Position numbers and translations under genes: made by a program
Shown: in pieces, positions 53,938 to 61,949 of the stretch
Numbering within the stretch: the first letter of the stretch is position 1
How the letters are laid out: every line of letters begins with the position of its first letter
From: Actinotalea soli
GTDB lineage: Bacteria > Actinomycetota > Actinomycetes > Actinomycetales > Cellulomonadaceae
Direction: 5' to 3'
Assembly: GCF_017565425.1 (NCBI RefSeq)
Contig: NZ_JAGEMK010000007.1
Span: forward strand, 62,001-126,000
DNA: 64,000 nucleotides
Notes under the pieces: generated by a model
Told to the model about the DNA's origin: nothing
The model's database searches: none
Seen by the model: only the letters and a program-made list of their open reading frames with translations

Positions 53938-55938
53938 TCAGAGGCCGGGCTGCGGGTGCTCGGCGACCAGGGCGAGCAGTGAGGAGCCGTAGCGGTCGAG
54001 CTTGGCGGGGCCGATCCCCCGCACCCGGGCGAGCTCGGCGATCGTGGTCGGGCGGTCCCTGGCCACGGTCTCGAGGGCCGCGTCCACGACGATCGTCCAG
54101 GCCGGCTTGTCGGCCTCGACCGCCACCGTGCGGCGCCACTCGTGGAGGGCCTCGAGCAGCACTGGGTCCACGTCCTCGAGGTCGACGGCAGACCCTCCGG
54201 CGACCCCCGACCGACGCCCGCGGCCCCCGGTGGGCCACAGCCCGTCGAGGAAGCGCGTGCGCTTGCGGCTCGCACGCGACCCGGGGTTGCGTGCCCGGGC
54301 GTAGCTGAGCTCGAGGTGCTCACGGGCCCGGGTGATCCCGACGTAGAGCAGGCGCCGCTCCTCGGCCACGGCGGCGTCGGTCTCGGCCAGGGAGATCGGC
54401 ATGAGGCCCTCGCTCAGGCCGGTGAGGAAGACCGCGTCCCACTCGAGCCCCTTGGCGGCGTGCAGGGAGGCGAGGGTCACGCCGTCGACAGCGGGGGCGT
54501 GCTGGGCCGAGGCCCGCTCGTCGAGCTCGGCGACCAGGTCCACCAAGGTTGCCTCCGGGCGGGTCGCGACGAGGTCGTCCGCGAGCGCGACCAGGGCCTG
54601 GACCGAGTCCCACCGCTCGCGCACCGCCCCGCGGGCCGCCGGTGCCTCCTCGGTCCACCCGACCGAGGCCAGGACCCCGCGCACCGCCTCACCCAGCGAG
54701 GTGTCCGCCGAGGAGCGCGCCGCCCCGCGCAGCAGCACGATCGCGTCCCGCACCTCCTTGCGGGCGAAGAACCGCTCCCCGCCCCGGACGAGGTAGCCGA
54801 TGCCCGCGTCGGCCAGGGCCTGCTCGTGGGCCTCGGACTGCGCGTTGGTCCGGTACAGCACAGCGATCTCGCTCGCGGGGGTGCCCGCGGCGATCAGCCG
54901 CCCCACCCGTGCGGCGACCCCCGAGGCCTCGGCCTCGTCGTCGTCGTAGACCGTGAAGCCGACCGGCGGCCCGGTCGGGCGCTGGGCCACGAGCTCGAGG
55001 GCCGTGGTGCCGCGCCGGCGACCGGGGACCGCGCTGAGGAGACGGTTGGCGAGGTCGACCACCTGCGGGGTCGAGCGGTAGTCCCGCACCAGCCGGACGA
55101 CCTGGGCCCCGGGGCGCTTCTGCGCGAAGGTGAGAAGGTGGTGCGGCGTCGCTCCGGTGAAGGAGTAGATGGTCTGGCTCGGGTCCCCGACCACGCACAG
55201 CTCGTGACGGCCGCCGAGCCACTGGTCGAGCAGGTACTGCTGGGCCGGGGAGACGTCCTGGTACTCGTCCACCACGAAGTGCCGGTACTGCCCGCGGACG
55301 GTCTCGGCGACGTCGCGCCGGCTCTCGAGCATGTGCCCGAGCATGACGAGGACGTCCTCGAAGTCGATGACCCCGCGCGCGTCCTTGGCCTCCTCGTAGG
55401 CGGTGATGAGCCGGGCGACCGTCGCACGGTCGTACCCCGCGGGCGGCGGGCGGTCGGTCGCGGTCGCGGCCCGGACGTAGTCGTCGGCCGCGACCAGGCT
55501 CACCTTGGACCACTCGATCTCCGAGGCGAGGTCACGGATGCTGAGTCGGTCCACGCCCAGGCTGAGGCGGGCCGCGGCCTCGGCGACCACGGAGGCCTTG
55601 TGCTCGAGGATGCGCGGCGGGGTGCCGCCGACCACCTGGGGCCAGAAGTAGCTCAGCTGCCGCAGCGCCGCGGCGTGGAAGGTGCGCGCCTGGACCCCCG
55701 CGACCCCGAGCTGCCGCAGCCGGGTGCGCATCTCTCCCGCGGCCCGCGCGGTGAAGGTCACCGCCAGGACGCTCGTCGGCTTGTAGGTCCCCGTCCGGAC
55801 CCCGTAGGCGATGCGGTGCGTGATGGCTCGCGTCTTGCCGGTACCCGCTCCCGCGAGCACGCAGACGGGGCCGGTGAGGGCGAGGGCGACCGCGCGCTGG
55901 TCGGGGTCGAGGGCGTCGAGGAGCTGGTCGGCGGACAT
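53938..55938 (-). CDS. uvrD2: UvrD2-type superfamily 1 DNA helicase
   Basis: 666 residues. Walker A AGAGTGKTRAIT near 30, GVIDFEDVLVMLGH, DEYQDVSPAQQYLLDQ, GDPSQTIYSFTGA, VRLVRDYRSTPQVV and VTLASLHAAKGLEWDAVFL give the complete SF1A helicase set. A C-terminal HRDC-like domain follows (LDEALHEWRR-type start, then TIAELARVRGIGPAKLDRYG). It unwinds DNA 3'-5' in repair and is the Rv3198c counterpart. ATG at 55938. It lies divergent from mrx1 and upstream of the whiB7 leader on the same strand. Confidence 0.94.
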   Translation of the reverse strand: MSADQLLDALDPDQRAVALALTGPVCVLAGAGTGKTRAITHRIAYGVRTGTYKPTSVLAVTFTARAAGEMRTRLRQLGVAGVQARTFHAAALRQLSYFWPQVVGGTPPRILEHKASVVAEAAARLSLGVDRLSIRDLASEIEWSKVSLVAADDYVRAATATDRPPPAGYDRATVARLITAYEEAKDARGVIDFEDVLVMLGHMLESRRDVAETVRGQYRHFVVDEYQDVSPAQQYLLDQWLGGRHELCVVGDPSQTIYSFTGATPHHLLTFAQKRPGAQVVRLVRDYRSTPQVVDLANRLLSAVPGRRRGTTALELVAQRPTGPPVGFTVYDDDEAEASGVAARVGRLIAAGTPASEIAVLYRTNAQSEAHEQALADAGIGYLVRGGERFFARKEVRDAIVLLRGAARSSADTSLGEAVRGVLASVGWTEEAPAARGAVRERWDSVQALVALADDLVATRPEATLVDLVAELDERASAQHAPAVDGVTLASLHAAKGLEWDAVFLTGLSEGLMPISLAETDAAVAEERRLLYVGITRAREHLELSYARARNPGSRASRKRTRFLDGLWPTGGRGRRSGVAGGSAVDLEDVDPVLLEALHEWRRTVAVEADKPAWTIVVDAALETVARDRPTTIAELARVRGIGPAKLDRYGSSLLALVAEHPQPGL

Positions 55939-56062
55939 CGCCCCCGAGTCTGGCAGGCTCCGCCGACACGTCCGACCGCGAGCGGGAGCCGGGGTGGGAC
56001 GCGGGAAGAGGACGCGGTCCTCGCGGGTTACGGTGACGACAGCCGACGACGTGAGGGATCTG

Positions 56063-56332
56063 ATGAGCGACGCCACGACCACCCCGCCCGCCCCGGGCTC
56101 GGTGACCATGTACTCGACGACCTGGTGCGGCTACTGCCGCCGCCTGAAGTCCCAGATGGACTCGGCAGGCGTGCCCTACACCGAGGTCAACATCGAGGAG
56201 CACCCTGGCGCGGCGAGCTACGTGGAGCAGATCAACGGCGGGAACCAGACGGTGCCGACCCTGCTCTTCCCCGACGGGACGTCCGCGACCAACCCCTCCC
56301 TCGCCGAGGTCCAGCAGCGCCTCGCGGGCTGA
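56063..56332 (+). CDS. mrx1: Mycoredoxin
   Basis: 89 residues, glutaredoxin fold. The active site WCGYCRRLK (Cys22 and Cys25 region), cis-proline TVPTLLFPDG and GGNQTVPT are those of mycoredoxin-1, which reduces mycothiol mixed disulfides in actinobacteria. ATG at 56063 has AGGGA six bases upstream. It sits between uvrD2 and nudC, as in M. tuberculosis (Rv3198A). Confidence 0.95.
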   Translation: MSDATTTPPAPGSVTMYSTTWCGYCRRLKSQMDSAGVPYTEVNIEEHPGAASYVEQINGGNQTVPTLLFPDGTSATNPSLAEVQQRLAG

Positions 56333-56347
56333 GCAGGCGCTCGGCGC

Positions 56348-57397
56348 TCAGTCGCTCTCGATCGGGGCGCCGAGCCAGTCCTCGATGAGGGCCCGAGCCA
56401 CCGAGGCACGGGTGGGCAGCAGCACCTCGCCCCGCCCGACGGCCCCGACGAGCTCGTCCCGGGTGAACCACCGCGCCTCGGTGAGCTCGTCGCCGTCGAC
56501 GTCGATCTCGGTCGAGGTCGCCCGCGCCGTGAAGGCCAGCATGAGGGAGGCCGGGAACGGCCACGGCTGGCTGCCCTGGTAGGCGACCTCCCCGACCACG
56601 ACGCCGACCTCCTCGCCGACCTCGCGGCGCACCGCCGCCTCGAGGGACTCCCCCGGCTCGACGTACCCCGCGAGGGTCGAGAAGCGCCGCTCGGGCCAGT
56701 GCGGCGCGTGCCCCAGGAGCAGGCGGTCCTGGTCGTCGGTGACGGCCATGATGACCGCGGGGTCGGTGCGCGGGTAGTGATCGGACCCGTCGACCGTGCA
56801 GCGCCGCACCCAGCCACCGAGGGCCGGGACGGTCGGCGCACCGCAGCGGGGGCAGTGCACGTGCCGCGGGTGCCACGCCGCGAGCCCGACCGCCGCCGCA
56901 GCCAGCCCGGTGTCGCGGTCCTCGAGCCGGTGCCCGACCTCGCGCAGCGTCGCCCAGGTGGCACCGTCGACCAGTGCTGCCAGCACCGTCGAGCCCGAGT
57001 CCCTGGCGTCGACACCCATGTCGAGCCGGTCCTGGGGGCGGGGGTCCCCCGGGGGCAGCACGAGGGCGAGGAAGGTCGTGCCCTCGTGCTCCCCGAGGAA
57101 GAACCACAGCAGCGCGCCGGCCGTCACCCCGGCGTCCGACGTCCGGTCGGCCGGGCCTGCGGGTGCGCGGTCGGCGAGGCGTCCGGCGTCGACGGGGGCG
57201 GGGATGCCTGCCTGCTCGAGCTCGGCCGGCCGGCGCAGGTCCAGGGCCTCGCCCGTGACGGCGAGCCGGCTGCCGTGCAGGACGAGAACCCGGGTGCCCT
57301 CGTCCCGCCAGGCCGCGGCGAGCAGCTCCGGCTCGCTGCGGCGGTGGGCCGCACGGTCGGCGACGGCGCGGGAGAGCGGCAAGGAGTCCGAGTTCAT
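56348..57397 (-). CDS. nudC: NADH pyrophosphatase / decapping Nudix hydrolase
   Basis: 349 residues. Zinc site CPRCGAP with a third Cys in RRCTVDGSDHYPRTDP, and the Nudix box AGYVEPGESLEAAVRREVGEEVGV is intact; SQPWPFPASLMLAF is the NudC-specific SQPWPFPxS motif. It hydrolyses NAD(H) and can remove NAD caps from RNA. The fourth zinc Cys of the E. coli enzyme is not seen. The start ATG is preceded at six bases by TACGGT, so the mRNA may be leaderless. Confidence 0.94.
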   Translation of the reverse strand: MNSDSLPLSRAVADRAAHRRSEPELLAAAWRDEGTRVLVLHGSRLAVTGEALDLRRPAELEQAGIPAPVDAGRLADRAPAGPADRTSDAGVTAGALLWFFLGEHEGTTFLALVLPPGDPRPQDRLDMGVDARDSGSTVLAALVDGATWATLREVGHRLEDRDTGLAAAAVGLAAWHPRHVHCPRCGAPTVPALGGWVRRCTVDGSDHYPRTDPAVIMAVTDDQDRLLLGHAPHWPERRFSTLAGYVEPGESLEAAVRREVGEEVGVVVGEVAYQGSQPWPFPASLMLAFTARATSTEIDVDGDELTEARWFTRDELVGAVGRGEVLLPTRASVARALIEDWLGAPIESD

Positions 57398-57403
57398 CTC
57401 GCC

Positions 57404-57474
57404 ACCGTACGGCGCGACCGATCGCGGACACACCCGCGGCTGGCTGTGCCGGGTGGCTCCCGGGAGCCTACGGT
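57404..57474. promoter_or_regulatory. Divergent leaderless promoters of nudC and the kinase-like gene
   Basis: TACGGT occurs on the minus strand at 57404-57409, six bases before the nudC ATG, and on the plus strand at 57469-57474, six bases before the GTG of the kinase-like gene. The same hexamer at the same distance on both sides indicates two leaderless transcripts. Clear -35 elements are not evident. Confidence 0.6.
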
Positions 57475-57480
57475 TGGCCC

Positions 57481-58659
57481 GTGGCCCGCTCCCCCCTGTC
57501 CCTCGCCGCGCTGGCGACGGTCGCGATCCCCCGGCTCGACGTCGTCGACGCCCGCGCCGCGCGACCCTCGGGCGGTGACGTGGACTCGGCCGTCGTGATC
57601 GACGCCGCAGGCCGTCGCTGGGTGGTCCGTGCCCCGCGCTCGAGCGCGGCCGGCGCGGCCCTCGAGGCCGAGGTCGCCCTGCTGAGCCGTCTGATGGAGC
57701 ACGTCGACGCCGATCGCCTGCCCTTCGACGTGCCGCGGCCCGTGGGCTTCGCCCCGCTGCCCGAGGGCGGGCGCGCGGTGGTGCACCCCCAGCTCAAGGG
57801 TCGCCCTTTGGCCCTCGAGCTGCTGGGACCCGGACCAGGGCTCGCGGCCCAGGTCGGCCGCGCGATCGGCGCCCTCCACGAGCTCCCCGAGCAGACCGTC
57901 GAGGACGCCGGCCTCCCGGTCTACGAGGCCGAGGCGTACCGCCAGCGCCGCCTCTCCGAGGTGGACGAGGCAGCCCGTACGGGGTACGTGCCGGCTGGGC
58001 TGCTGCGCCGCTGGGAGCGGGCCCTCGAGGACGTCGCCCTGTGGCGCTTCCGACCGACGGTGGTCCACGGGGACCTGTCCTCGGAGCAGGTGCTGTGCTC
58101 GCGGGAGGCCCCGACCGGGATCCTCGGCTGGTCCGAGGCCAAGGTCGCCGACCCTGCCGACGACCTCGCCTGGTTGCTGGTGGCGGCCCCGCAGGAGGCG
58201 GTGGACCCGATCGTCGAGGCCTACACCCTGCGCCGGACCGAGACCAGCGACCGCCACCTCGTCGAGCGCGCGATGCTGGCGGGCGAGCTCGCCCTGGCCC
58301 GGTGGCTGCTGCACGGCGTACGCAACGACAGCGCCGAGGTCGTCGACGACGCGACCGCCATGCTGGTCGAGCTGGACGAGCAGACCTCGGCCGAAGAGGC
58401 ACCCGTGGTGACCGCTCCCGGCTTCGCCTCGGCGGGCTTCTCCTCGGCCGGCTCCTCCCTCGAGGAGGACGCTGCGGCGGCCGACGAGCCCGGACCGCCG
58501 AGCGGCTCAGGGCCGTCGCACGACCCCGCCCCCGACGGCCCTGAGCCGGACGACTCCACTCCCGAGGGCTCAGCCCCCGAGGGCTCAGCCCCCGAAGGCT
58601 CAGCCCCGGAGGCCCTCTCCCCGGGAGACTCGCTCGGGGAGCCTCAGCCCCGGTCCTGA
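57481..58659 (+). CDS. Aminoglycoside/macrolide phosphotransferase-fold protein with a repetitive acidic tail
   Basis: 392 residues. Kinase fold: nucleotide lobe with WVVRAPRSSAAGAALEAE, Brenner loop VVHGDLSSEQVL (HGD kept, the usual Asn replaced by Gln), and metal motif GILGWSEAKVADPADDLAW where DFG/IDW is WSEA. This resembles macrolide 2'-phosphotransferase relatives; housekeeping small-molecule kinase functions are as likely as resistance. After about residue 300 comes a disordered tail with PEGSA repeats. GTG start, leaderless. The 3' end overlaps adnB by 16 bp. Confidence 0.8.
   Translation: MARSPLSLAALATVAIPRLDVVDARAARPSGGDVDSAVVIDAAGRRWVVRAPRSSAAGAALEAEVALLSRLMEHVDADRLPFDVPRPVGFAPLPEGGRAVVHPQLKGRPLALELLGPGPGLAAQVGRAIGALHELPEQTVEDAGLPVYEAEAYRQRRLSEVDEAARTGYVPAGLLRRWERALEDVALWRFRPTVVHGDLSSEQVLCSREAPTGILGWSEAKVADPADDLAWLLVAAPQEAVDPIVEAYTLRRTETSDRHLVERAMLAGELALARWLLHGVRNDSAEVVDDATAMLVELDEQTSAEEAPVVTAPGFASAGFSSAGSSLEEDAAAADEPGPPSGSGPSHDPAPDGPEPDDSTPEGSAPEGSAPEGSAPEALSPGDSLGEPQPRS
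58561..58605 (+). repeat. Three 15-bp tandem repeats encoding PEGSA
   Basis: Units 58561-58575, 58576-58590 and 58591-58605 (the third differs at one base) encode PEGSA three times in the C-terminal tail of the kinase-like protein, with a partial fourth after. Likely to vary in copy number between strains. Confidence 0.85.
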
Positions 58660-61600
58660 CCGCGCACGAGGGCCTCGATCTCGGCCTCCTCGAGGAGCCG
58701 CTGGGGCCGGACCGTCTCGTCGGCCGCCACGTAGTAGAACGCCGCACGGACCTGGTCGAGGGGGGTGCCCGTCCATCGGGACCAGGCGAGCCGGTAGACG
58801 GCGAGCTGCAGCTCGCGGTGCCCGGCCGCGGCCGGGTCCTGCGGGGGGCGCCCGGTCTTCCAGTCGACGACGACGACCCCTCCGGGGACCTCGGGGTCGG
58901 TGAAGACGGCGTCGATCCGGGAGCGGACCATCACATCACCGACCGGGGTCTCGACGTCGACCTCGATGGCCAGCGGGCTGCGACGGGCCCAGGGCGAGGC
59001 CAGGAAGGTGCTGCGCAGCTGCTCGAGGTCCTCGTCCTCACGGAGGGACTCGTCGTCGGCGCCGGGCAGCGTGTCGACGTCCACGAGCGCCGCTGACCCG
59101 AAGTAGCTCTCGACCCACGCGTGGAAGAGGGTCCCACGTCGGGCGTGCACCGAGGGGGCTAGAGGTACGGGACGGCGCAGCTGGAGCGCGAAGCCCTCGC
59201 GGTCTCCGGCCAGCCGGACCACGGCCGAGGCCGACAGGTGCGCGGGCAGGGCGACAGCCGAGCGGTCCGCGTGGGTCCGGTGGCGCTCGTCCAGGAGCAG
59301 GTCGACGACCTGGGCGAGGTCGGAGTCCTCGTGCTCCGGCCCGTCGGGCCCAGCAGGGCCGTCACGACCAGCAGCAGCGGCCGCGGCGGCGACGGCCGCC
59401 TCGACGGCCGCCGCGGCCTGGGCGAGTCGGGCCTGCCGGGCCGCCCCGAAGGGCTGCTCGACGGGCCAGTGCGGGTGCTCCCCCGGTTCGGGCTCGGGCT
59501 TGACCGGGGTGCGGACCTGGCCGTCGGGCCCCGGTGCCGCTGGGTCGGGGGCGAGCTCGAGGAGGGGCACGAGGTCCTCGGTGAGCTCGTGGAGGAAGGC
59601 CGAGGGACCGGTGGGCCGGCTGCCATCACGCCACCACGACCCGCTGAGCTGGAGCAGGCTCCGAGCCCTGGTCAGGGCCACGTAGGCGAGGCGGCGCTCC
59701 TCGGCCAGCTGGTGGTCGCCGTGGGCCAGGCGGTACTCCTCGAGACGCCCCGCGAGGTCGGCGACCTCGAGCCCCGGGGCCAGGTCGACGTCGGGCAGGC
59801 TGTCGCGGTCCCCTCGCAGGGAGGTCGGCAAGGAGCCGTGGTCCTTGATCCAGCCTGAGGTGCGCGGCTGGCTCGGGAAGGAGCGCTCGACGAGCCCCGG
59901 GACCGCGACCACGTCCCACTCGAGTCCCTTCGAGGCGTGCACCGTGAGGAGCTGCACCGCGTGCGGGTCCATCTCGGCGACGGGGGCCTCGAGACCACGC
60001 TCCTCGCGCTGGGCGGCCTCGAGCCAGGCCAGGAAGGCGCCCAGCGTGCCGGTCTCGCTCGTGTCGCTGAAGGAGGCCGCGACCGAGCGGAAGGCGTCGA
60101 GGTTGGCCCGTGCGCCGGCGGGGCTGACCCCGGGACGGGAGGCCACCTCGATGTCGAGGCCCAGCAGGCGCTCGGCCTCTCCCACGAGGTCCACGACGGG
60201 CAGGAAGGTCTGGCTGCGCAGGGTCCGTAGCACCGCGGCGAGGTCGGCCAGGCGGCCACGGCCCACCTCGGAGAGGGAGCGGTCGCGCCTGCTGCGCCAT
60301 CCCGGCCGGGGAAGGTCGTCGAGGGCGTCGACGAGACTTCGCTCGTCGACGACGTCCGCCTCGCTCTCTGGGGCCGGGTCCGCGGATCGGCCGCCGGGGC
60401 GCGGTCCGGCGAGCTCGGCCGACCAGTCGTTCAGGGCGTGCAGGTCCGCCAGCCCGAGCCGGGCGCGGGGCCCGGTGAGCAGTCGCATCAGGGAGTCTCC
60501 CCGCGACGGGTCGTGCGCGGCCTCGAGGGCGGCGACGAGGTCGACCACCTCCGGGGTGCTGAGCAGCCCGCCCAGACCCACCACCTCGACGGCGAGCCCC
60601 GCCTCGAGCAGGGCGGCCTGGAGCGCGGGGAACTGGGCCCGACGACGGCACAGCACCGCGGCGGTGGGCTCGGGCTCCTCCGGCCGACGCAAGGCAGCCC
60701 TGCCCGCGACGACGAACTCCGCGACGGCGCGGGCCTCGTCCTCGACGGTCTCGAGGTACACGGCCTTGACCTCGCCGGCCCCGGCCCCCGGGCGGGGGGC
60801 GAGCTCCGGGAGGGCGATGGGCGAACCGGCGCGCAGCGGTGCGGCGACGAGGTTCGCGGCGGCGAGCACCGCGCGGTCGTTGCGCCAGGAGGTCGCCAGG
60901 GCCAGCACCTCGGTCGGGCGGTCCGCCCCGGGGAAGTGGTCGGGGAAGCGCGCCAGGCCCCCGGCACTCGCCCCGCGCCAGCCGTAGATGGCCTGGTGCG
61001 GGTCCCCCACCGCGGTGACGGGGTGGCCCCGGCCCGCGCCGGTGCCCGAGCCGAACAGGTGGCGCAGCAGCTCGAGCTGGGCGACCGAGGTGTCCTGGTA
61101 CTCGTCGAGCAGCACCACCCCGTACCGCGCCCGCTCCCCCGCGCCGACCTCGGGGACCTCGCGCGCGAGCCGGGCCGCCACCGCGACCTGGTCGGCGAAG
61201 TCCATGACGTCGTCCTCCCGCTTGCGCTCGGCGAAGGCCTCGACGAGGTCGACCAGCCGTGAGCGCAGCTGCAGAGAGGCGCGGACCTCCTGCACGAGCC
61301 TGGTCTGCGTGGCCGTGACCTTGGCCAGGGTCGGGGCCTCCGCGATCCGGTCGACCAGCCGCTGCGCCTCGTGGCGGAGGGCCTCGGGCTCGACGAGGTG
61401 CTCGGCGAGCGCCCCGGCGAGGTCGAGGACAGCGGTCGTGATGGTCGAGGGGGCGAGGTCGACCTCGAGGTCGCTGGTCCACTGCTCGACGAGATCGTGG
61501 GCGAGCTGCCACCGCCCGGCCTCGCCGAGCAGCCGGGCGGAGGGCTCGAGACCCAGGCGCAGGGCGTGGTCGCCGACGAGCCCGGCGGCGTACGCGTTGT

Positions 61601-61949
61601 ACGTCGAGACGGTAGGGACGGCCAGCGCCGAGCGGCGGGCGTCCTGGCCGAGGGCGAGGCGGACCGCCCGCAGGCGTCGCCGGACCCGGTCGGAGAGCTC
61701 GCCCGCGGCCTTGCGGGTGAAGGTCAGCCCGAGCACCTGCTCGGCGTCGACCAGGCCGTTGACGATGAGGAAGACGACCCGCGAGGCCATGGTCTCGGTC
61801 TTGCCCGAGCCCGCCCCGGCGACGACCAGGAGGGGCTCGAGAGGAGCCTCGATCACCGCGACCTGCTCATCGGTCGGGCGGTGCTGACCGAGCATCTCGG
61901 CGATCTGCACCGCGCGGAGCTGCAGGGTGTCGGTGCGGGGGGTGCTCAT
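58644..61949 (-). CDS. adnB: AdnB subunit of the AdnAB helicase-nuclease
   Basis: 1101 residues. N-terminal SF1 motor: Walker A VVAGAGSGKTETM near 45, LLDEYQDTSVAQLELLRHLF, GDPHQAIYGWRGAS and LTVHASKGLEWDVVAVPG. C-terminal RecB-type nuclease: RRGTLFHAWVESYFG, RSRIDAVFTD, VVVDWKTGRPP and ELQLAVYRLAW with the Asp/Lys metal residues. It resects double-strand breaks with AdnA. ATG at 61949 overlaps the adnA stop (ATGA). Length agrees with mycobacterial AdnB. Confidence 0.93.
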   Translation of the reverse strand: MSTPRTDTLQLRAVQIAEMLGQHRPTDEQVAVIEAPLEPLLVVAGAGSGKTETMASRVVFLIVNGLVDAEQVLGLTFTRKAAGELSDRVRRRLRAVRLALGQDARRSALAVPTVSTYNAYAAGLVGDHALRLGLEPSARLLGEAGRWQLAHDLVEQWTSDLEVDLAPSTITTAVLDLAGALAEHLVEPEALRHEAQRLVDRIAEAPTLAKVTATQTRLVQEVRASLQLRSRLVDLVEAFAERKREDDVMDFADQVAVAARLAREVPEVGAGERARYGVVLLDEYQDTSVAQLELLRHLFGSGTGAGRGHPVTAVGDPHQAIYGWRGASAGGLARFPDHFPGADRPTEVLALATSWRNDRAVLAAANLVAAPLRAGSPIALPELAPRPGAGAGEVKAVYLETVEDEARAVAEFVVAGRAALRRPEEPEPTAAVLCRRRAQFPALQAALLEAGLAVEVVGLGGLLSTPEVVDLVAALEAAHDPSRGDSLMRLLTGPRARLGLADLHALNDWSAELAGPRPGGRSADPAPESEADVVDERSLVDALDDLPRPGWRSRRDRSLSEVGRGRLADLAAVLRTLRSQTFLPVVDLVGEAERLLGLDIEVASRPGVSPAGARANLDAFRSVAASFSDTSETGTLGAFLAWLEAAQREERGLEAPVAEMDPHAVQLLTVHASKGLEWDVVAVPGLVERSFPSQPRTSGWIKDHGSLPTSLRGDRDSLPDVDLAPGLEVADLAGRLEEYRLAHGDHQLAEERRLAYVALTRARSLLQLSGSWWRDGSRPTGPSAFLHELTEDLVPLLELAPDPAAPGPDGQVRTPVKPEPEPGEHPHWPVEQPFGAARQARLAQAAAAVEAAVAAAAAAAGRDGPAGPDGPEHEDSDLAQVVDLLLDERHRTHADRSAVALPAHLSASAVVRLAGDREGFALQLRRPVPLAPSVHARRGTLFHAWVESYFGSAALVDVDTLPGADDESLREDEDLEQLRSTFLASPWARRSPLAIEVDVETPVGDVMVRSRIDAVFTDPEVPGGVVVVDWKTGRPPQDPAAAGHRELQLAVYRLAWSRWTGTPLDQVRAAFYYVAADETVRPQRLLEEAEIEALVRGQDRG

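Noticed and set aside
57481-58659. Confident antibiotic-resistance phosphotransferase
   Set aside because: The HGD loop is followed by Gln instead of the catalytic Asn and the metal motif is WSEA rather than IDW/DFG, so resistance cannot be claimed.
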